DNA of 64,000 nucleotides from Alphaproteobacteria bacterium (GCA_016124665.1 WGNH01000011.1:62001-126000); one strand, 5' to 3'. Shown: positions 9,816 through 20,082, numbered from the stretch's first letter. Notes: generated from the sequence alone by a model not told the origin. Made by a program: numbers and translations.

Positions 9816-10571
9816 TTACGGGGTCAGCACTTCAATCCGTTCCGGGTGATCGACCGAGATTGACGGACCATTGATGGCCTGTATCCAGCCGCGTACCCGG
9901 ACAATGCGTCCCTCCAGTGCGCGCAGGTCCAGGCCGGCTTCCTCAAAGCGGGCAATATCACCCTGTTCGATCGAGACGGTGAAGTCCGTCCGGTAATCAA
10001 AGCCGAAATTGAGATAGAGCCGGTCCCGGGTATCGCCGATGGAAATGACCCGGCCCTCGACAATCTGGACGGTCTCCAGATAGAGGGCGAGCGTGTTGGG
10101 TTCCGGTGTGCGGATCTCGAAAACCCCCGCACCCCAGAGGCCCCGGCCGGCCTGCCGTGCCTCCGCCTCCAGTGGCAGGAGACGCGCCGCCGCCTCCCGC
10201 GTATCCGGCCAGGAATAGGCCATGGCATAGCCTTCCCGGACCAGTAGCGCCGCAAGTGTCTGCCCGCCCAGATCCAGATCCCCGATCAGATTGCCAAAGC
10301 GGTCGAGGCGTTCCTCACGGCCGGAGAGAAGCGTGACCGTCTGCCCGTCCAGCTGTGAATCGATGAATTGCATGGCGAGCCCGTGCCCGGGGGTGCCATC
10401 GCGCGGCAATTCAATGCCGGCGAGTCTGAGGGTCAATGTTTCGCCCTCCGCGGACGCCACCGTGATCAGGCCGAAATCATTCAGGCGATGCGCCGTCACC
10501 GTTTGCGCCAGACCCTGCGCGGCCGCCATCAGCCAGAGGCTGATTGTTATGAGCACCCACCCTGCCCGCAT
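9816..10571 (-). CDS. Thermonuclease (SNase-like) family exported protein
   Basis: Signal peptide MRAGWVLITISLWLMAAAQGLA; LRLAGIELP, LRLAGIE...GHGLAMQFIDSQLDGQTV, EARQAGRGLWG. Confidence 0.85.
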   Translation of the reverse strand: MRAGWVLITISLWLMAAAQGLAQTVTAHRLNDFGLITVASAEGETLTLRLAGIELPRDGTPGHGLAMQFIDSQLDGQTVTLLSGREERLDRFGNLIGDLDLGGQTLAALLVREGYAMAYSWPDTREAAARLLPLEAEARQAGRGLWGAGVFEIRTPEPNTLALYLETVQIVEGRVISIGDTRDRLYLNFGFDYRTDFTVSIEQGDIARFEEAGLDLRALEGRIVRVRGWIQAINGPSISVDHPERIEVLTP

Positions 10572-10718
10572 GCCGGGCAGAAAAGCCCGGACACGCGCCT
10601 GAGTCGAGTCCGGGGCGGCAAATGCAGAAATCGCGGCGCCTGTGTAGACGCGAATAACGGATCCGGCATGTCCCGGTTGCAGCCCGGGCGGTTTTACAGG
10701 ACAAGGGAGTCCGGCCAT

Positions 10719-10795
10719 GGCCCCGTAGCTCAGCAGGATAGAGCATCAGATTCCTAATCTGGAGGTCGCGCGTTCGAATCGCGCCGGGGTCACCA
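10719..10795 (+). tRNA. tRNA-Arg (CCT anticodon), CCA encoded
   Basis: GGCCCCGTAGCTCAGCAGGATAGAGC-ATCAGATTCCTAATCTGGAGGTCGCGCGTTCGAATCGCGCCGGGGTCACCA; the stems fold as a cloverleaf. Confidence 0.95.
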
Positions 10796-10842
10796 GCCTT
10801 CGCTCTCTTCGAGAGCTTCGGCCGGCGCGCGGGTACGCCCCC

Positions 10843-12435
10843 TCAATTTGCTGGATAATAGGTTGGCGAGCCGGGACCGACCGGCAGGTCGAGGCCGAAG
10901 GTCCAGAGGAAGAAGAAGCCCGACCAGATGAGGATGAAAAAGATCGTGTAGGGCAGCATCATGGCAATCAGCGTCCCGACGCCGAGATCGCTTTTATACC
11001 GCGTGGCCCAGGCCAGGATCAGCCCGAAATAACTCATCATCGGGGTGATGATATTGGTGGTGGAATCGCCGATGCGGTAGGCGGCCTGGATGACTTCCGG
11101 TGAATAACCGATCAGCATCAGCATGGGCACGAAGATGGGCGCGGTCACCGCCCATTGGGCCGAAGCCGACCCCAGCATCAGGTTCACGAAACAGCACATC
11201 AGGATGAACAGGATAAAGACCACCGGGCCGGTCAGGCCGGTATCCTGCAGGAAATTGGCGCCCGTCACTGCCGTGATGGCCCCCAGATTGGTCCAGCCGA
11301 AAAAAGCGACGAACTGGGCGGCGAAGAAAACCAGCACGATATACAGCCCCAGCGAGGACAGCGCCGCCGCCATGGCATTGATGACATCGCGGTCATTCTT
11401 CATCGTTCCGACGGCGCGGCCATAGGCGATGCCGGTGACCACGAAGAAGATCAGGATCCAGACCACGAAGCCGCGGAAAAAAGGCGCATTGATGCGGTCG
11501 CCAGTCTCCGGATTACGCAATATGCCCCATTCCGGAACCAGGGTGAGCGCCATCAGGGCCAGAACACCGATCAGTGCGATACCGGCCCATCTCAGCCCCT
11601 TGTTCTCCTCCTTTGTGAGCGGCTCCATCATCCGGTCGTCGAGAATGTCGGGGTCGGCCTTTTCAGCCTCGAATCTGCCCAGCTTCGGCTCGACAATGAA
11701 AATTGTTACCAGTGAGCCGACCGCCGTGATCAGGAAGGTCGAGGCGACCATGAAATACCAGTTGGCGGTCGCGACCACGATATAATCCGGATCGATCAGT
11801 TGCGCGGCTTCCTGGGTGATGCCGGCCAGCAAGGGGTCGATTGTTCCGATCAGGAGATTGGCGCTGTATCCGCCGGACACGCCGGCAAATGCCGCCGCCA
11901 TACCCGCCAGAGGATGGCGGCCCAGCGCATAGAAGATCGCTCCGGCAAGCGGGATCAGGACCACATAGCCGACTTCCGATGCGGTGTTGGAAATGATGCC
12001 GGCAAAGACGATGGCAACGGTGACGACATGTTTGGGCACGCCCAGCACCATGGACCGGACCGCCGCCGATAACAGGCCGGAGCGCTCCGCCACACCGACG
12101 CCCAACATGGCGACCAGCACGACGCCGAGCGGCGCAAAATTGGTGAAATTGGTGGTCAGGCCGGTGAAAATCCGCCTTATGCCGTCCCCGCTCAACAGGC
12201 TGACCGCGCGGATCATGCCATCATCGGCCCGGCCCGGCGTGCCCACCGGCCTCGGGTCTTCCACCGTCAGCCCGATCCCGCCCAGAATGCCTGACAGGAA
12301 CACGATCCCGACCGCCAGCAGGGCGAACAGGGTGACCGGATGCGGCAGCAGATTCCCGAGCCACTCCACCCCGTCGAGAAAGCGGGTGAAGGCGTTGCGC
12401 TTGGGCGCGGGCGATTGCGGCTGGGCACCTGCCAT
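10843..12435 (-). CDS. AbgT-family transporter
   Basis: FLDGVEWLGNLLPHPVTLFALLAVGIVFLS...LGVGVAERSGLLSAAVR; about 12 TM segments; PMMSYFGLILAWATRYK. Confidence 0.92.
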   Translation of the reverse strand: MAGAQPQSPAPKRNAFTRFLDGVEWLGNLLPHPVTLFALLAVGIVFLSGILGGIGLTVEDPRPVGTPGRADDGMIRAVSLLSGDGIRRIFTGLTTNFTNFAPLGVVLVAMLGVGVAERSGLLSAAVRSMVLGVPKHVVTVAIVFAGIISNTASEVGYVVLIPLAGAIFYALGRHPLAGMAAAFAGVSGGYSANLLIGTIDPLLAGITQEAAQLIDPDYIVVATANWYFMVASTFLITAVGSLVTIFIVEPKLGRFEAEKADPDILDDRMMEPLTKEENKGLRWAGIALIGVLALMALTLVPEWGILRNPETGDRINAPFFRGFVVWILIFFVVTGIAYGRAVGTMKNDRDVINAMAAALSSLGLYIVLVFFAAQFVAFFGWTNLGAITAVTGANFLQDTGLTGPVVFILFILMCCFVNLMLGSASAQWAVTAPIFVPMLMLIGYSPEVIQAAYRIGDSTTNIITPMMSYFGLILAWATRYKSDLGVGTLIAMMLPYTIFFILIWSGFFFLWTFGLDLPVGPGSPTYYPAN

Positions 12436-12558
12436 CTGAGCACTCCTGTGAAAGCTGTCAGGGAAGAGCGCAAATGGACGGTGAAAAGCACACAAAATCA
12501 ACCCTCTGAAGAAAAGGGTTATTCGACCTCCGGAGCGGCCATACGGCAGCGGCGGAGA

Positions 12559-13491
12559 TCAGGCCTCCGGCAGGCCGATCTCCTTCAGGCGCTGATTGAG
12601 GAAGTCACCGGCTGATATGTCCGGCTCGGGCGGTCTCACATCGCGGCAGGAGGGCAGGCAGGCGAGCGAGACATCCATGCGCGGCTGCACGAAGAAAGGC
12701 ATGGAATAGCGGCTGACATTGGGACCGGACGGATTGACCACGCGATGTGTGGTGGCCGGCAGCACGCCATTGGTCAGGCGGGCCATCATGTCGCCGGTAT
12801 CAATCACCAGATGATCCGCCGCATTCTCGACGGCCAGCCAGTTGCCGTCGCGGTCGAGCAATTCGAGCCCGGAGCCTTCCGCCGCCACCAGCAGGGTGAT
12901 CAGATTGATGTCTTCATGCGCCGCCGCGCGGATACAGGCCGGATCCACGCCCTCCGGCACGGGCGGATAGTGCAAAAGGCGCAGGAGCGAAGTGCCATTG
13001 CGGATGCGGGTGTCGAAATAGTCTTCCTCAAGCTCGAGCCCCAGGGCGATGGCCCCGAGGAGCTGACGGCCGGTTTCGAACAGCCGGTTGAACAGGGTCT
13101 CGAATGTCTCCCGGAAACCGGCCGGACGGTCCGGCCAGATATTGGGCTGGGCCCCGGCTGGCCCGGCACCGGCCTCACTTGCCTCATGGCCGATCTGCCA
13201 GAACTCCTTCAGATCCGGCGCGGCATGATCCTTCGCATGTTCGGTCCCGAAGGGTGTGTAGCCGCGCAGCGCACCGGCATAACGGCGCTTTTCGGCTTCC
13301 GGCAGGGCGAAGAATGCCGCTGACACATGATAACTCTGGCGGAGCAATTGCGGGTCCACCCCGTGGCCCGAGAGGGTAAGAAAGCCATAGCGTTTCAGAC
13401 CGGTCATCAGGGATGATACAAAGGCCTGCTTTTGCGCCGGACCGCCATTCGTAAAGTCACGCAGATCGAGATGTGTGATGGGGCTGGTCAT
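12559..13491 (-). CDS. 2-oxoglutarate/Fe(II)-dependent oxygenase, isopenicillin N synthase-like family
   Basis: DLRDFTNGG...GYTPFGTEHAKD...AAAHEDINLITLLVA (HxD) and TTHRVVNPSG...RYSMPFFVQP (H...R). Confidence 0.92.
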   Translation of the reverse strand: MTSPITHLDLRDFTNGGPAQKQAFVSSLMTGLKRYGFLTLSGHGVDPQLLRQSYHVSAAFFALPEAEKRRYAGALRGYTPFGTEHAKDHAAPDLKEFWQIGHEASEAGAGPAGAQPNIWPDRPAGFRETFETLFNRLFETGRQLLGAIALGLELEEDYFDTRIRNGTSLLRLLHYPPVPEGVDPACIRAAAHEDINLITLLVAAEGSGLELLDRDGNWLAVENAADHLVIDTGDMMARLTNGVLPATTHRVVNPSGPNVSRYSMPFFVQPRMDVSLACLPSCRDVRPPEPDISAGDFLNQRLKEIGLPEA

Positions 13492-14351
13492 GACGTTTCC
13501 TGCATCAGGGAGAAGACAGCGCCGCGGCCGGGCAGGCCGGTCTGTGCGCCCGGCCGGGTGGTGGCCAGGGCACCCGCTGCGCAGGCAAATTCGAGAGCCC
13601 GCTGATCGCCCATATCTTCCATAAGGCCTACGGTAAGGGCTGCGACAAAGGCATCCCCTGCTCCCACTGTCTCGACCACCTCGACCTGCGGCGGCCGGGC
13701 GCGCGCCACCTCGCGCCCCTGGTGAAACAGGACGGCGCCTTCGCGGCCGAGCGTGAGGGCGACGCGGTTATTGAAGGCCAGCAGCCTGTCCTGCCCGTAA
13801 AAGGCCGCCTCGGTTTCATTGACGATCAGCAGATCGGCCTGCGCCAACAGGGAGTCCGGCACGTCCCGGGCCGGGGCGAGATTGAGCACCCTGAAACCGG
13901 TGCAACGCTCCACCGCTGCGGTCAGCGCCGGAAGGGGAATTTCGAGCTGGCCGATCAGGGCGGTGGCAATCTGCGCAGGCACATCGTCCGCGGTCAGCGC
14001 CGAATTGGCACCGGGGGCCACGACAATCTGGTTTTCACCATCCTCGTTGACGGCGATCAGCGCCACACCTGTGGGATGCGCACCGCTGACACGGCAATGA
14101 TCCAGACAAACGCCCGCCTCGCGCAGCAAGCGGGTTGCCGCCGCGCCATGATCATCTGCGCCTATGCAGGCAATAAAGTCGACATCCGCGCCCAGAAGCC
14201 GCGCCGCAAGCGCCTGATTGCCTCCCTTGCCACCGGGCGAGATGGCGAAATCACCGCCGAGGACGGTTTCCCCCGGTTCCGGCAACTTCGGGCAATGCGC
14301 AACAAGGTCGAGATTGACCGAGCCGATGACAGTCAGGCGGGGCAGAGTCAT
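13488..14351 (-). CDS. PfkB-family kinase, ribokinase-like
   Basis: VIGSVNLDLVAHCPKLPEPGETVLGGDFAISPGGKGGNQALAARLLG and VETVGAGDAFVAAL. Confidence 0.92.
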   Translation of the reverse strand: MTLPRLTVIGSVNLDLVAHCPKLPEPGETVLGGDFAISPGGKGGNQALAARLLGADVDFIACIGADDHGAAATRLLREAGVCLDHCRVSGAHPTGVALIAVNEDGENQIVVAPGANSALTADDVPAQIATALIGQLEIPLPALTAAVERCTGFRVLNLAPARDVPDSLLAQADLLIVNETEAAFYGQDRLLAFNNRVALTLGREGAVLFHQGREVARARPPQVEVVETVGAGDAFVAALTVGLMEDMGDQRALEFACAAGALATTRPGAQTGLPGRGAVFSLMQETS

Positions 14352-15286
14352 AGACGGGCCATCCTCTCGAGAAGCAGTCGGAATACGCCATCCGCATCAA
14401 GGCCGTCCACCCAGACAGCGTTGGCAGGATTGTCCACGCCGGGGCGCAGATCGACAGCGGTGTGACCACGAGTCAATTGTGACCGGGTTTCCACTTCGAT
14501 CCGGGCCGGGCGGGCGCTGAAGAGTGCGGGTGCCAGCAACCAGGCAACGGTGCAGGGATCGTGAAGCGCGGCCCCTGCCGTGCCATATATCTCGCCATAG
14601 ATGGCGTTGACGTGGTCGATCATTTCCGCTGCGGCGTGTGAGGCGGGATTGCCGATGGCGCGCAGCGCCTGCATGCGGCCGGGTGTACAGCGGAACTGCA
14701 GGGTCGTATCGAGCCCGATCATCGTCACCGGACGGCCGCACTGCAGCACAGCCTGCGCCGCATGCGGGTCGGCATAGATGTTGAACTCCGCTGAAGGTGT
14801 GATGTTGCCACCCTCTCGGCGTGCCCCGCCCATCAACACGATGCGGTCGATACCGGCCGTGATGTCAGGTACCTTCCGGAGGGCTGTTGCCAGATTGGTC
14901 GAGGGGCCGGTGATAACCAGGGTGACGGGTGGCTGCGAGACATCCGACAGTCTTTTGACCAGAAACTCTACCGCCGGTTCGGCGCGGGCCGCCGGCCGTT
15001 TTTCGGGCAACGACACAGAGCCCAGCCCGCTCTCGCCATGGATGTGATTGGCAAAGACGGGTTCCACCTGCATCGGCCGGGCGCACCCGGAATAGACCGG
15101 CACATTCGTGTGGCCGGTCAGCGCCAGCAGGCCAAGCGCATTGCGGGTGCAGATATCCACCTCGACATTCCCCGCCACGGTACAGATGGCCTCGACCGTC
15201 AGCTCCCCGCCCGAGGCCAGTGCCAGCATCAGGGCGACGCAATCATCAATCCCGGGATCGCAATCGAGGATGACGGGTGTGGGCAT
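14348..15286 (-). CDS. Nucleoside hydrolase (inosine-uridine preferring type)
   Basis: MPTPVILDCDPGIDDCVALMLALAS; VLMGGARREGGNITPSAEFNIYADPHAA; HDPCTVAWLL. Confidence 0.95.
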   Translation of the reverse strand: MPTPVILDCDPGIDDCVALMLALASGGELTVEAICTVAGNVEVDICTRNALGLLALTGHTNVPVYSGCARPMQVEPVFANHIHGESGLGSVSLPEKRPAARAEPAVEFLVKRLSDVSQPPVTLVITGPSTNLATALRKVPDITAGIDRIVLMGGARREGGNITPSAEFNIYADPHAAQAVLQCGRPVTMIGLDTTLQFRCTPGRMQALRAIGNPASHAAAEMIDHVNAIYGEIYGTAGAALHDPCTVAWLLAPALFSARPARIEVETRSQLTRGHTAVDLRPGVDNPANAVWVDGLDADGVFRLLLERMARL

Positions 15287-15444
15287 GGGGCAGGCTCCGC
15301 GTGTTCTGGTGTCCGACCATAGAAGGCTTGATCAGGGGCCGCAAAAGCGGAATGCCGTTGTGCGGGCAACAGATTGCGCGATGCCTCTGCATTGTTCAGA
15401 TTGCGGGATAAATGTTTGTTACAATTGCCAGCTAGACGGATTCC

Positions 15445-16218
15445 ATGAAACAGATTCTCACCGCCACTGCCGCCCTTTTGCTTGCCGCATCACCGGCGCT
15501 TGCCTGGGGCAAGACCGGACACCGGGTGACCGGCGCGATCGCCGACCGTCACCTCTCCGAAGACGCCCGCACCGCGATCCGGGAGATTTTAGGGGTGGAA
15601 GACCTGGCGGAGGCCTCGAACTGGCCGGATTTCATGCGCTCCAGCAGCGAGGATTTCTGGCGGGCCGCCGGGCCGTTTCACTATGTGACCATTCCGGAAG
15701 GCACAGACTATGATGTGTCGATGGCGCCCGAGGCTGGCGACGCCTTTACAGCGCTGCAGATGTTTTCGGCCATCGCCACGGACGAGACAGCCCCGCTGGC
15801 TGACCGCCAGCGCGCCCTGCGTTTCGTCATCCACCTTGTCGCCGATCTGCACCAGCCCATGCATGTGGGCGACGGGACAGATCGCGGCGGCAATGATGTC
15901 ACCGTCGTCTTTTTCGAGAATGTGACCACACTTCATCTCGTCTGGGACGAGGACATGGTCGATTATGAACAGCTCTCCTATTCGGAGATGACGGAATGGC
16001 TGGACCGCCGGATCACGCCGGAGCTGGCCGAAGAATGGTCGGTCACCGACCCGCATGTCTGGATTTCCGAAAGCGCGGAAATCCGCCCGTCGCTCTATCC
16101 CGATGATGCCGAGCTGCAATGGAATTACGTGTTCGAGCATCGCGCCACAATGCGGATGCGCCTGTCGCAGGGCGGTATCCGCCTCGCCGCCTATCTCAAC
16201 GAGCTGTTCGAAGAATAG
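15445..16218 (+). CDS. S1/P1 nuclease
   Basis: Signal peptide ending AWGKTGHRVTGAIADRHL; FVIHLVADLHQPMHVGDGTDRGGNDVTV. Confidence 0.93.
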   Translation: MKQILTATAALLLAASPALAWGKTGHRVTGAIADRHLSEDARTAIREILGVEDLAEASNWPDFMRSSSEDFWRAAGPFHYVTIPEGTDYDVSMAPEAGDAFTALQMFSAIATDETAPLADRQRALRFVIHLVADLHQPMHVGDGTDRGGNDVTVVFFENVTTLHLVWDEDMVDYEQLSYSEMTEWLDRRITPELAEEWSVTDPHVWISESAEIRPSLYPDDAELQWNYVFEHRATMRMRLSQGGIRLAAYLNELFEE

Positions 16219-16221
16219 GGC

Positions 16222-18372
16222 TTATTGCGATCTCACCGCCACGCTGGTCGCGCCGACGGACTGACCGGCCGGAGTCCGGAAATGGACAAAGACGCGGTTA
16301 TTCGCCGGATCGTTGGCAATGGACGTATTGCTGCGTACGAAAACCGCGAAGGTGAGGGTTTCGCCGGCCTGGAAAAGCCGGGTCAGGCTGGCAGCGCGCG
16401 GCGTGGCGCACTGGCCGGTCGCGGCATCGGTCTGGCAGATTTCCAGAAAGTCGAATTCCGAAGTATTCGGGCCGGGTTCCGGTGTTACCGTCACATTTGC
16501 AGTTGCGCCCAGATTGGCTGTTGCGACCGAGAATGCGCCGGCACCGCCGCCTGCAGGCAATTCGGTTATGCCATTGTTTCCGGTCGTGGCAGCCAGGGCG
16601 ACAATGTCCGGCAGGGAGAGTGTCGTCGAGGTGAAACGCAGCGTATTCACGCCTGCAACGACAGGCGCGCTGCCGCGATTGCGGCAGGCGGTGTCAATCT
16701 GCAAATCGGAGAAACTTGATACGCCCGCTTGCGAGAATGAAATCACGAAGGTCTGGACGCCGCCGGCCGGAATATCCGCCAGATCGCCGGGATTGCCGAT
16801 TGTGGCATTGGTTGCCGGATCCGTGCGCTGGAAGGAAAAGTCGGCCGCGGCCGCACCATGAACCCGCAGACCGCAGCCCAGTGCCGGTGAACCCGTCGAT
16901 GCCGGATTGACGACCGACACAAAGGCCGTCGCCGCGCTGCCCGACGCGACCGTCCGGCTGTAGGGAAGGACCGCAGAGCGGACGGTCACGCCAGCGGGCC
17001 GGTAGTCCCGGACATTAAAGCCGGCTTCGCGCATGGACCGGGCATTATCCGTCGGCGTCGTAGTGTTGTCCTGAGGCGATCCGGCCCCATGCGGAGATTG
17101 CGGAAGCGTTCCGCAGGCCTGCCCGGCGCAATTGTTTTGCTGCGGATTGGAAAACCGGGCCAGCCAGGTTTCATTCTGACCGAAACTGCCCGCGCAATTC
17201 ACGCCGGAACGGGTCGAATCATACCCCATGATCGTGCGGAAACTGCAGTCGACCCGATGCCCGTAGGAGAAGCTGAAAACGCCGGGACCATTAGTGTTTT
17301 CAACATTATGGGTCGAGCCGAGATTATGGCCGACTTCATGCGCAAAGGTCAGATCACCGCAACTGCGGCCGGTTCCGTTGCCATCCGGCCCATCTCCGGA
17401 GACGGCCACGCCGAGCACCCAGTCTTCGGCAGGGTCGATATTTCCCTCTGCGCCGCCCCCCGGCAGGTAGGCGACACCGCAATAGGTCTGCTGGGCCCGC
17501 CAGTAGCGGCGCAACATGACGACGATATCGGCACCGGCCGCATTCCTGAAATCCAGAAGGCTGGAGAGGTCGCCATTATTGATGCAGGCATCGGGTCCGC
17601 CCGAACAATCGCCTTCAATATCCCGTTCTGTCCCGGGATGCCCATAACTGGCACCCGCATAGAGATCATCGATCGTCTCGAGCGTCGAGGTGAATTCGTC
17701 CCACGCGCCGGGTACGGGCGTGGCCCCGACGAGGCGCGCGCGTAATCCCGTATCACTGTCGACCAGCGCCTGATCCAGAACATTCACGAGATGTTGCATG
17801 CGCGTTGTCAGGCCCATGCCGTAATAGCTTCGCATGCCGTTCGTATAGACAATGGCGATATCTATGGTGCCGTTTGAGCCTGTGGTCACGGCCTGGCTGA
17901 TATGTTCGCGGTCCAGACTGGCGGCGGGGCGGACGGAGTCACCAATGGGACGTGTCAGCGCATCGCTGCCCGGCTCCGGAGGCGCGCCGGTATCGCGCGT
18001 CAGCTCAAGCGGACCGCCCGGCCCGGCTGGTGCCAGCGACCAGGCCCCTTCCGGCGTGGCGATATAGCCGAAGGTCGCAGCCGCGCCGTGTGTGAGAATG
18101 ACGCGGTAGGGCTCGCCTTCACGGGCCAGATGTCCCACCCAGAGGCGATCGCCGCTGTTGGAAACACTGGCGTGGTCAAAGACAATCTCGTGCCGTCCGT
18201 CCTCCGGCAAAGTCAGGAAGATCGTCTCACCCGGTTCAAGGGAAAAGGCGTCATCGGCCAAGCGCAAAAACCGGCCGTCCGTCAAATCCGGCGAGACTTC
18301 AAACAATTCCTGTGCGGCGGCCGGTTGCAAGACCAGAAACCCCGCCACCAGACCCCATACCCAGTTTTGCAT
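16222..18372 (-). CDS. Secreted reprolysin-like zinc metallopeptidase (metzincin)
   Basis: Signal peptide MQNWVWGLVAGFLVLQPAAAQ; HEVGHNLGSTHN (HExxHxxGxxH) followed by a Met-turn-like MGYD; C-terminal Ig-like/choice-of-anchor-type regions. Confidence 0.88.
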   Translation of the reverse strand: MQNWVWGLVAGFLVLQPAAAQELFEVSPDLTDGRFLRLADDAFSLEPGETIFLTLPEDGRHEIVFDHASVSNSGDRLWVGHLAREGEPYRVILTHGAAATFGYIATPEGAWSLAPAGPGGPLELTRDTGAPPEPGSDALTRPIGDSVRPAASLDREHISQAVTTGSNGTIDIAIVYTNGMRSYYGMGLTTRMQHLVNVLDQALVDSDTGLRARLVGATPVPGAWDEFTSTLETIDDLYAGASYGHPGTERDIEGDCSGGPDACINNGDLSSLLDFRNAAGADIVVMLRRYWRAQQTYCGVAYLPGGGAEGNIDPAEDWVLGVAVSGDGPDGNGTGRSCGDLTFAHEVGHNLGSTHNVENTNGPGVFSFSYGHRVDCSFRTIMGYDSTRSGVNCAGSFGQNETWLARFSNPQQNNCAGQACGTLPQSPHGAGSPQDNTTTPTDNARSMREAGFNVRDYRPAGVTVRSAVLPYSRTVASGSAATAFVSVVNPASTGSPALGCGLRVHGAAAADFSFQRTDPATNATIGNPGDLADIPAGGVQTFVISFSQAGVSSFSDLQIDTACRNRGSAPVVAGVNTLRFTSTTLSLPDIVALAATTGNNGITELPAGGGAGAFSVATANLGATANVTVTPEPGPNTSEFDFLEICQTDAATGQCATPRAASLTRLFQAGETLTFAVFVRSNTSIANDPANNRVFVHFRTPAGQSVGATSVAVRSQ

Positions 18373-18496
18373 GCCGCTCTCCCTCAAGTACGGGATGAAA
18401 GCTACCACCGGATTCGAGAGGAGGGTTTCACATTGATGTGAGATCGGGTGCGGCCGCTCTTGCATCAAGGCTCGACACGGGCGCGTATTCGCGGCC

Positions 18497-19324
18497 ATGC
18501 TGTCCTCACACAAGCAGGGGGCGCTCATGGAATTCACCGGGAAAATTGCCATCGTTACAGGCGGTGCGGGCGGGATTGGCGCTGCGGCGGCGCGCGAGTT
18601 TCACAAGCGCGGGGCGCAGGTGGCCTGCTGTGATCTTGATGGCGCGGCAGCGGACACGGTCGCGAAGGCATGCGGCGGGTTCGGCAAGCGCGTCAATGTT
18701 GCCGATGAAGGCGAGATGGCGGTCTTCATCACCGAGGTCGAGCGCGAAATGGGCCCGGTGGATATCTTCTACGCCAATGCCGGGGTCGGTTATACGGACG
18801 GACCCAATGGCGGTGCCGCAGGAGCACCCAATTCAAACTGGGAAAAGGCTTGGCAGATCAATGTCATGCACGGCGTCTATGCGGCGCGGCATGTGCTGCC
18901 CGGCATGACGAAACGCGGCTCGGGTGCCTTCCTGATCACGGCGTCTGCGGCGGGTCTGCTCGCCCAGATCGGCGATGCCGCCTATTCCGCCACCAAGGCG
19001 GCGGCGATCTCGGTCGCCGAAAGCATTGCCATCAGTCATGGCGATGACGGCATACAGGCGCATGCTGTCTGTCCGCAATATGTGAAAACCAACATGACCA
19101 AGGATCTGCCCGAAGTGATGACCTCGGTCGATGGCATGATCAGCGCCGAAGATGCCGCGCGGACCATTGCGGACGGGGTCGAGAAAAATGACTTCCTGAT
19201 CCTCACCCATCCGGTGGTCGCTGATCACTTCGCCAAGAAAGCGGGTGACCGCAATCGCTGGCTCGGCGGCATGCGCAAGCTGCGCCGCATGCTGATGGAG
19301 ATGAATGGCGGGCGGGTGGTTTAG
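18497..19324 (+). CDS. SDR family oxidoreductase
   Basis: IAIVTGGAGGIGAAAAREF; ASAAGLLAQIGDAAYSATKAAAISVAES. Confidence 0.9.
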   Translation: MLSSHKQGALMEFTGKIAIVTGGAGGIGAAAAREFHKRGAQVACCDLDGAAADTVAKACGGFGKRVNVADEGEMAVFITEVEREMGPVDIFYANAGVGYTDGPNGGAAGAPNSNWEKAWQINVMHGVYAARHVLPGMTKRGSGAFLITASAAGLLAQIGDAAYSATKAAAISVAESIAISHGDDGIQAHAVCPQYVKTNMTKDLPEVMTSVDGMISAEDAARTIADGVEKNDFLILTHPVVADHFAKKAGDRNRWLGGMRKLRRMLMEMNGGRVV

Positions 19325-20082
19325 ACCAACCCGATCACGCCGGCCTGACCGCCGAAGGGGCCGCCTTTTGCGCGGCGGCAGGAGAAAAGGGTGTCATCAG
19401 CAAAGGTGCAGGCATCCGACACCCAGATCGCGTCCGGTAACACACCCGCTTCGATCAACTGACGCCTGACAGCGCCTGCATTGTCCAGCTTGCCACCACC
19501 TTCGGCATCGCGCGGGCCGATGATCCCCTGCGTGTCGCCAAACAGGGAGCCGAATTGTTCAATCACTTCCGGTCCGACGCGGTAATGCGCCGGGCTGATG
19601 GACGGGCCGATGGCGGCCTGGATCTTGTCCGGGCGGGTGCCATAGGCGGCGTTCATGGACTCCAGCGTATGACGGGCAATCTCCTGCACCGTGCCGCGCC
19701 AGCCGGAATGGACGGCTGCGATGGCGCGGTTTTCAGCGTCAAAGATAAGCAGCGGGACGCAATCAGCAGTCTGAACGGCGAGGCCCATGCCCGGCACATC
19801 GGTCATCATCGCATCGCCCTCACCGGCGGCGCCATTGGCGGGAGCGGCATCTACGCGCAGCACTGTGTTGCCGTGGACCTGCTTTGCGAAGACCAGGGAT
19901 TTGAGCCCCAGAGCGGCCTTCACGCGGGCGCGGTTTTCTTCCACCGCGCCTTCGGCCTCTCCATCACGGCGCGAGAGGTTGAGGCTCTCGAATGCGCCCG
20001 TGGACACGCCTCCTTCGCGGGTGGTGAAGGCGTGGACCAGACCGTCCTGTTTCAGATTCGGTGCGGAGATGAAACCTACCAT
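19321..20082 (-). CDS. pgeF: Peptidoglycan editing factor PgeF (laccase-domain, COG1496)
   Basis: HAFTTREGGVSTGAFESLNLS; VQTADCVPLLIFD; AVHSGWRGTVQEI; CTFADDTLFSCRR. Confidence 0.93.
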   Translation of the reverse strand: MVGFISAPNLKQDGLVHAFTTREGGVSTGAFESLNLSRRDGEAEGAVEENRARVKAALGLKSLVFAKQVHGNTVLRVDAAPANGAAGEGDAMMTDVPGMGLAVQTADCVPLLIFDAENRAIAAVHSGWRGTVQEIARHTLESMNAAYGTRPDKIQAAIGPSISPAHYRVGPEVIEQFGSLFGDTQGIIGPRDAEGGGKLDNAGAVRRQLIEAGVLPDAIWVSDACTFADDTLFSCRRAKGGPFGGQAGVIGLV

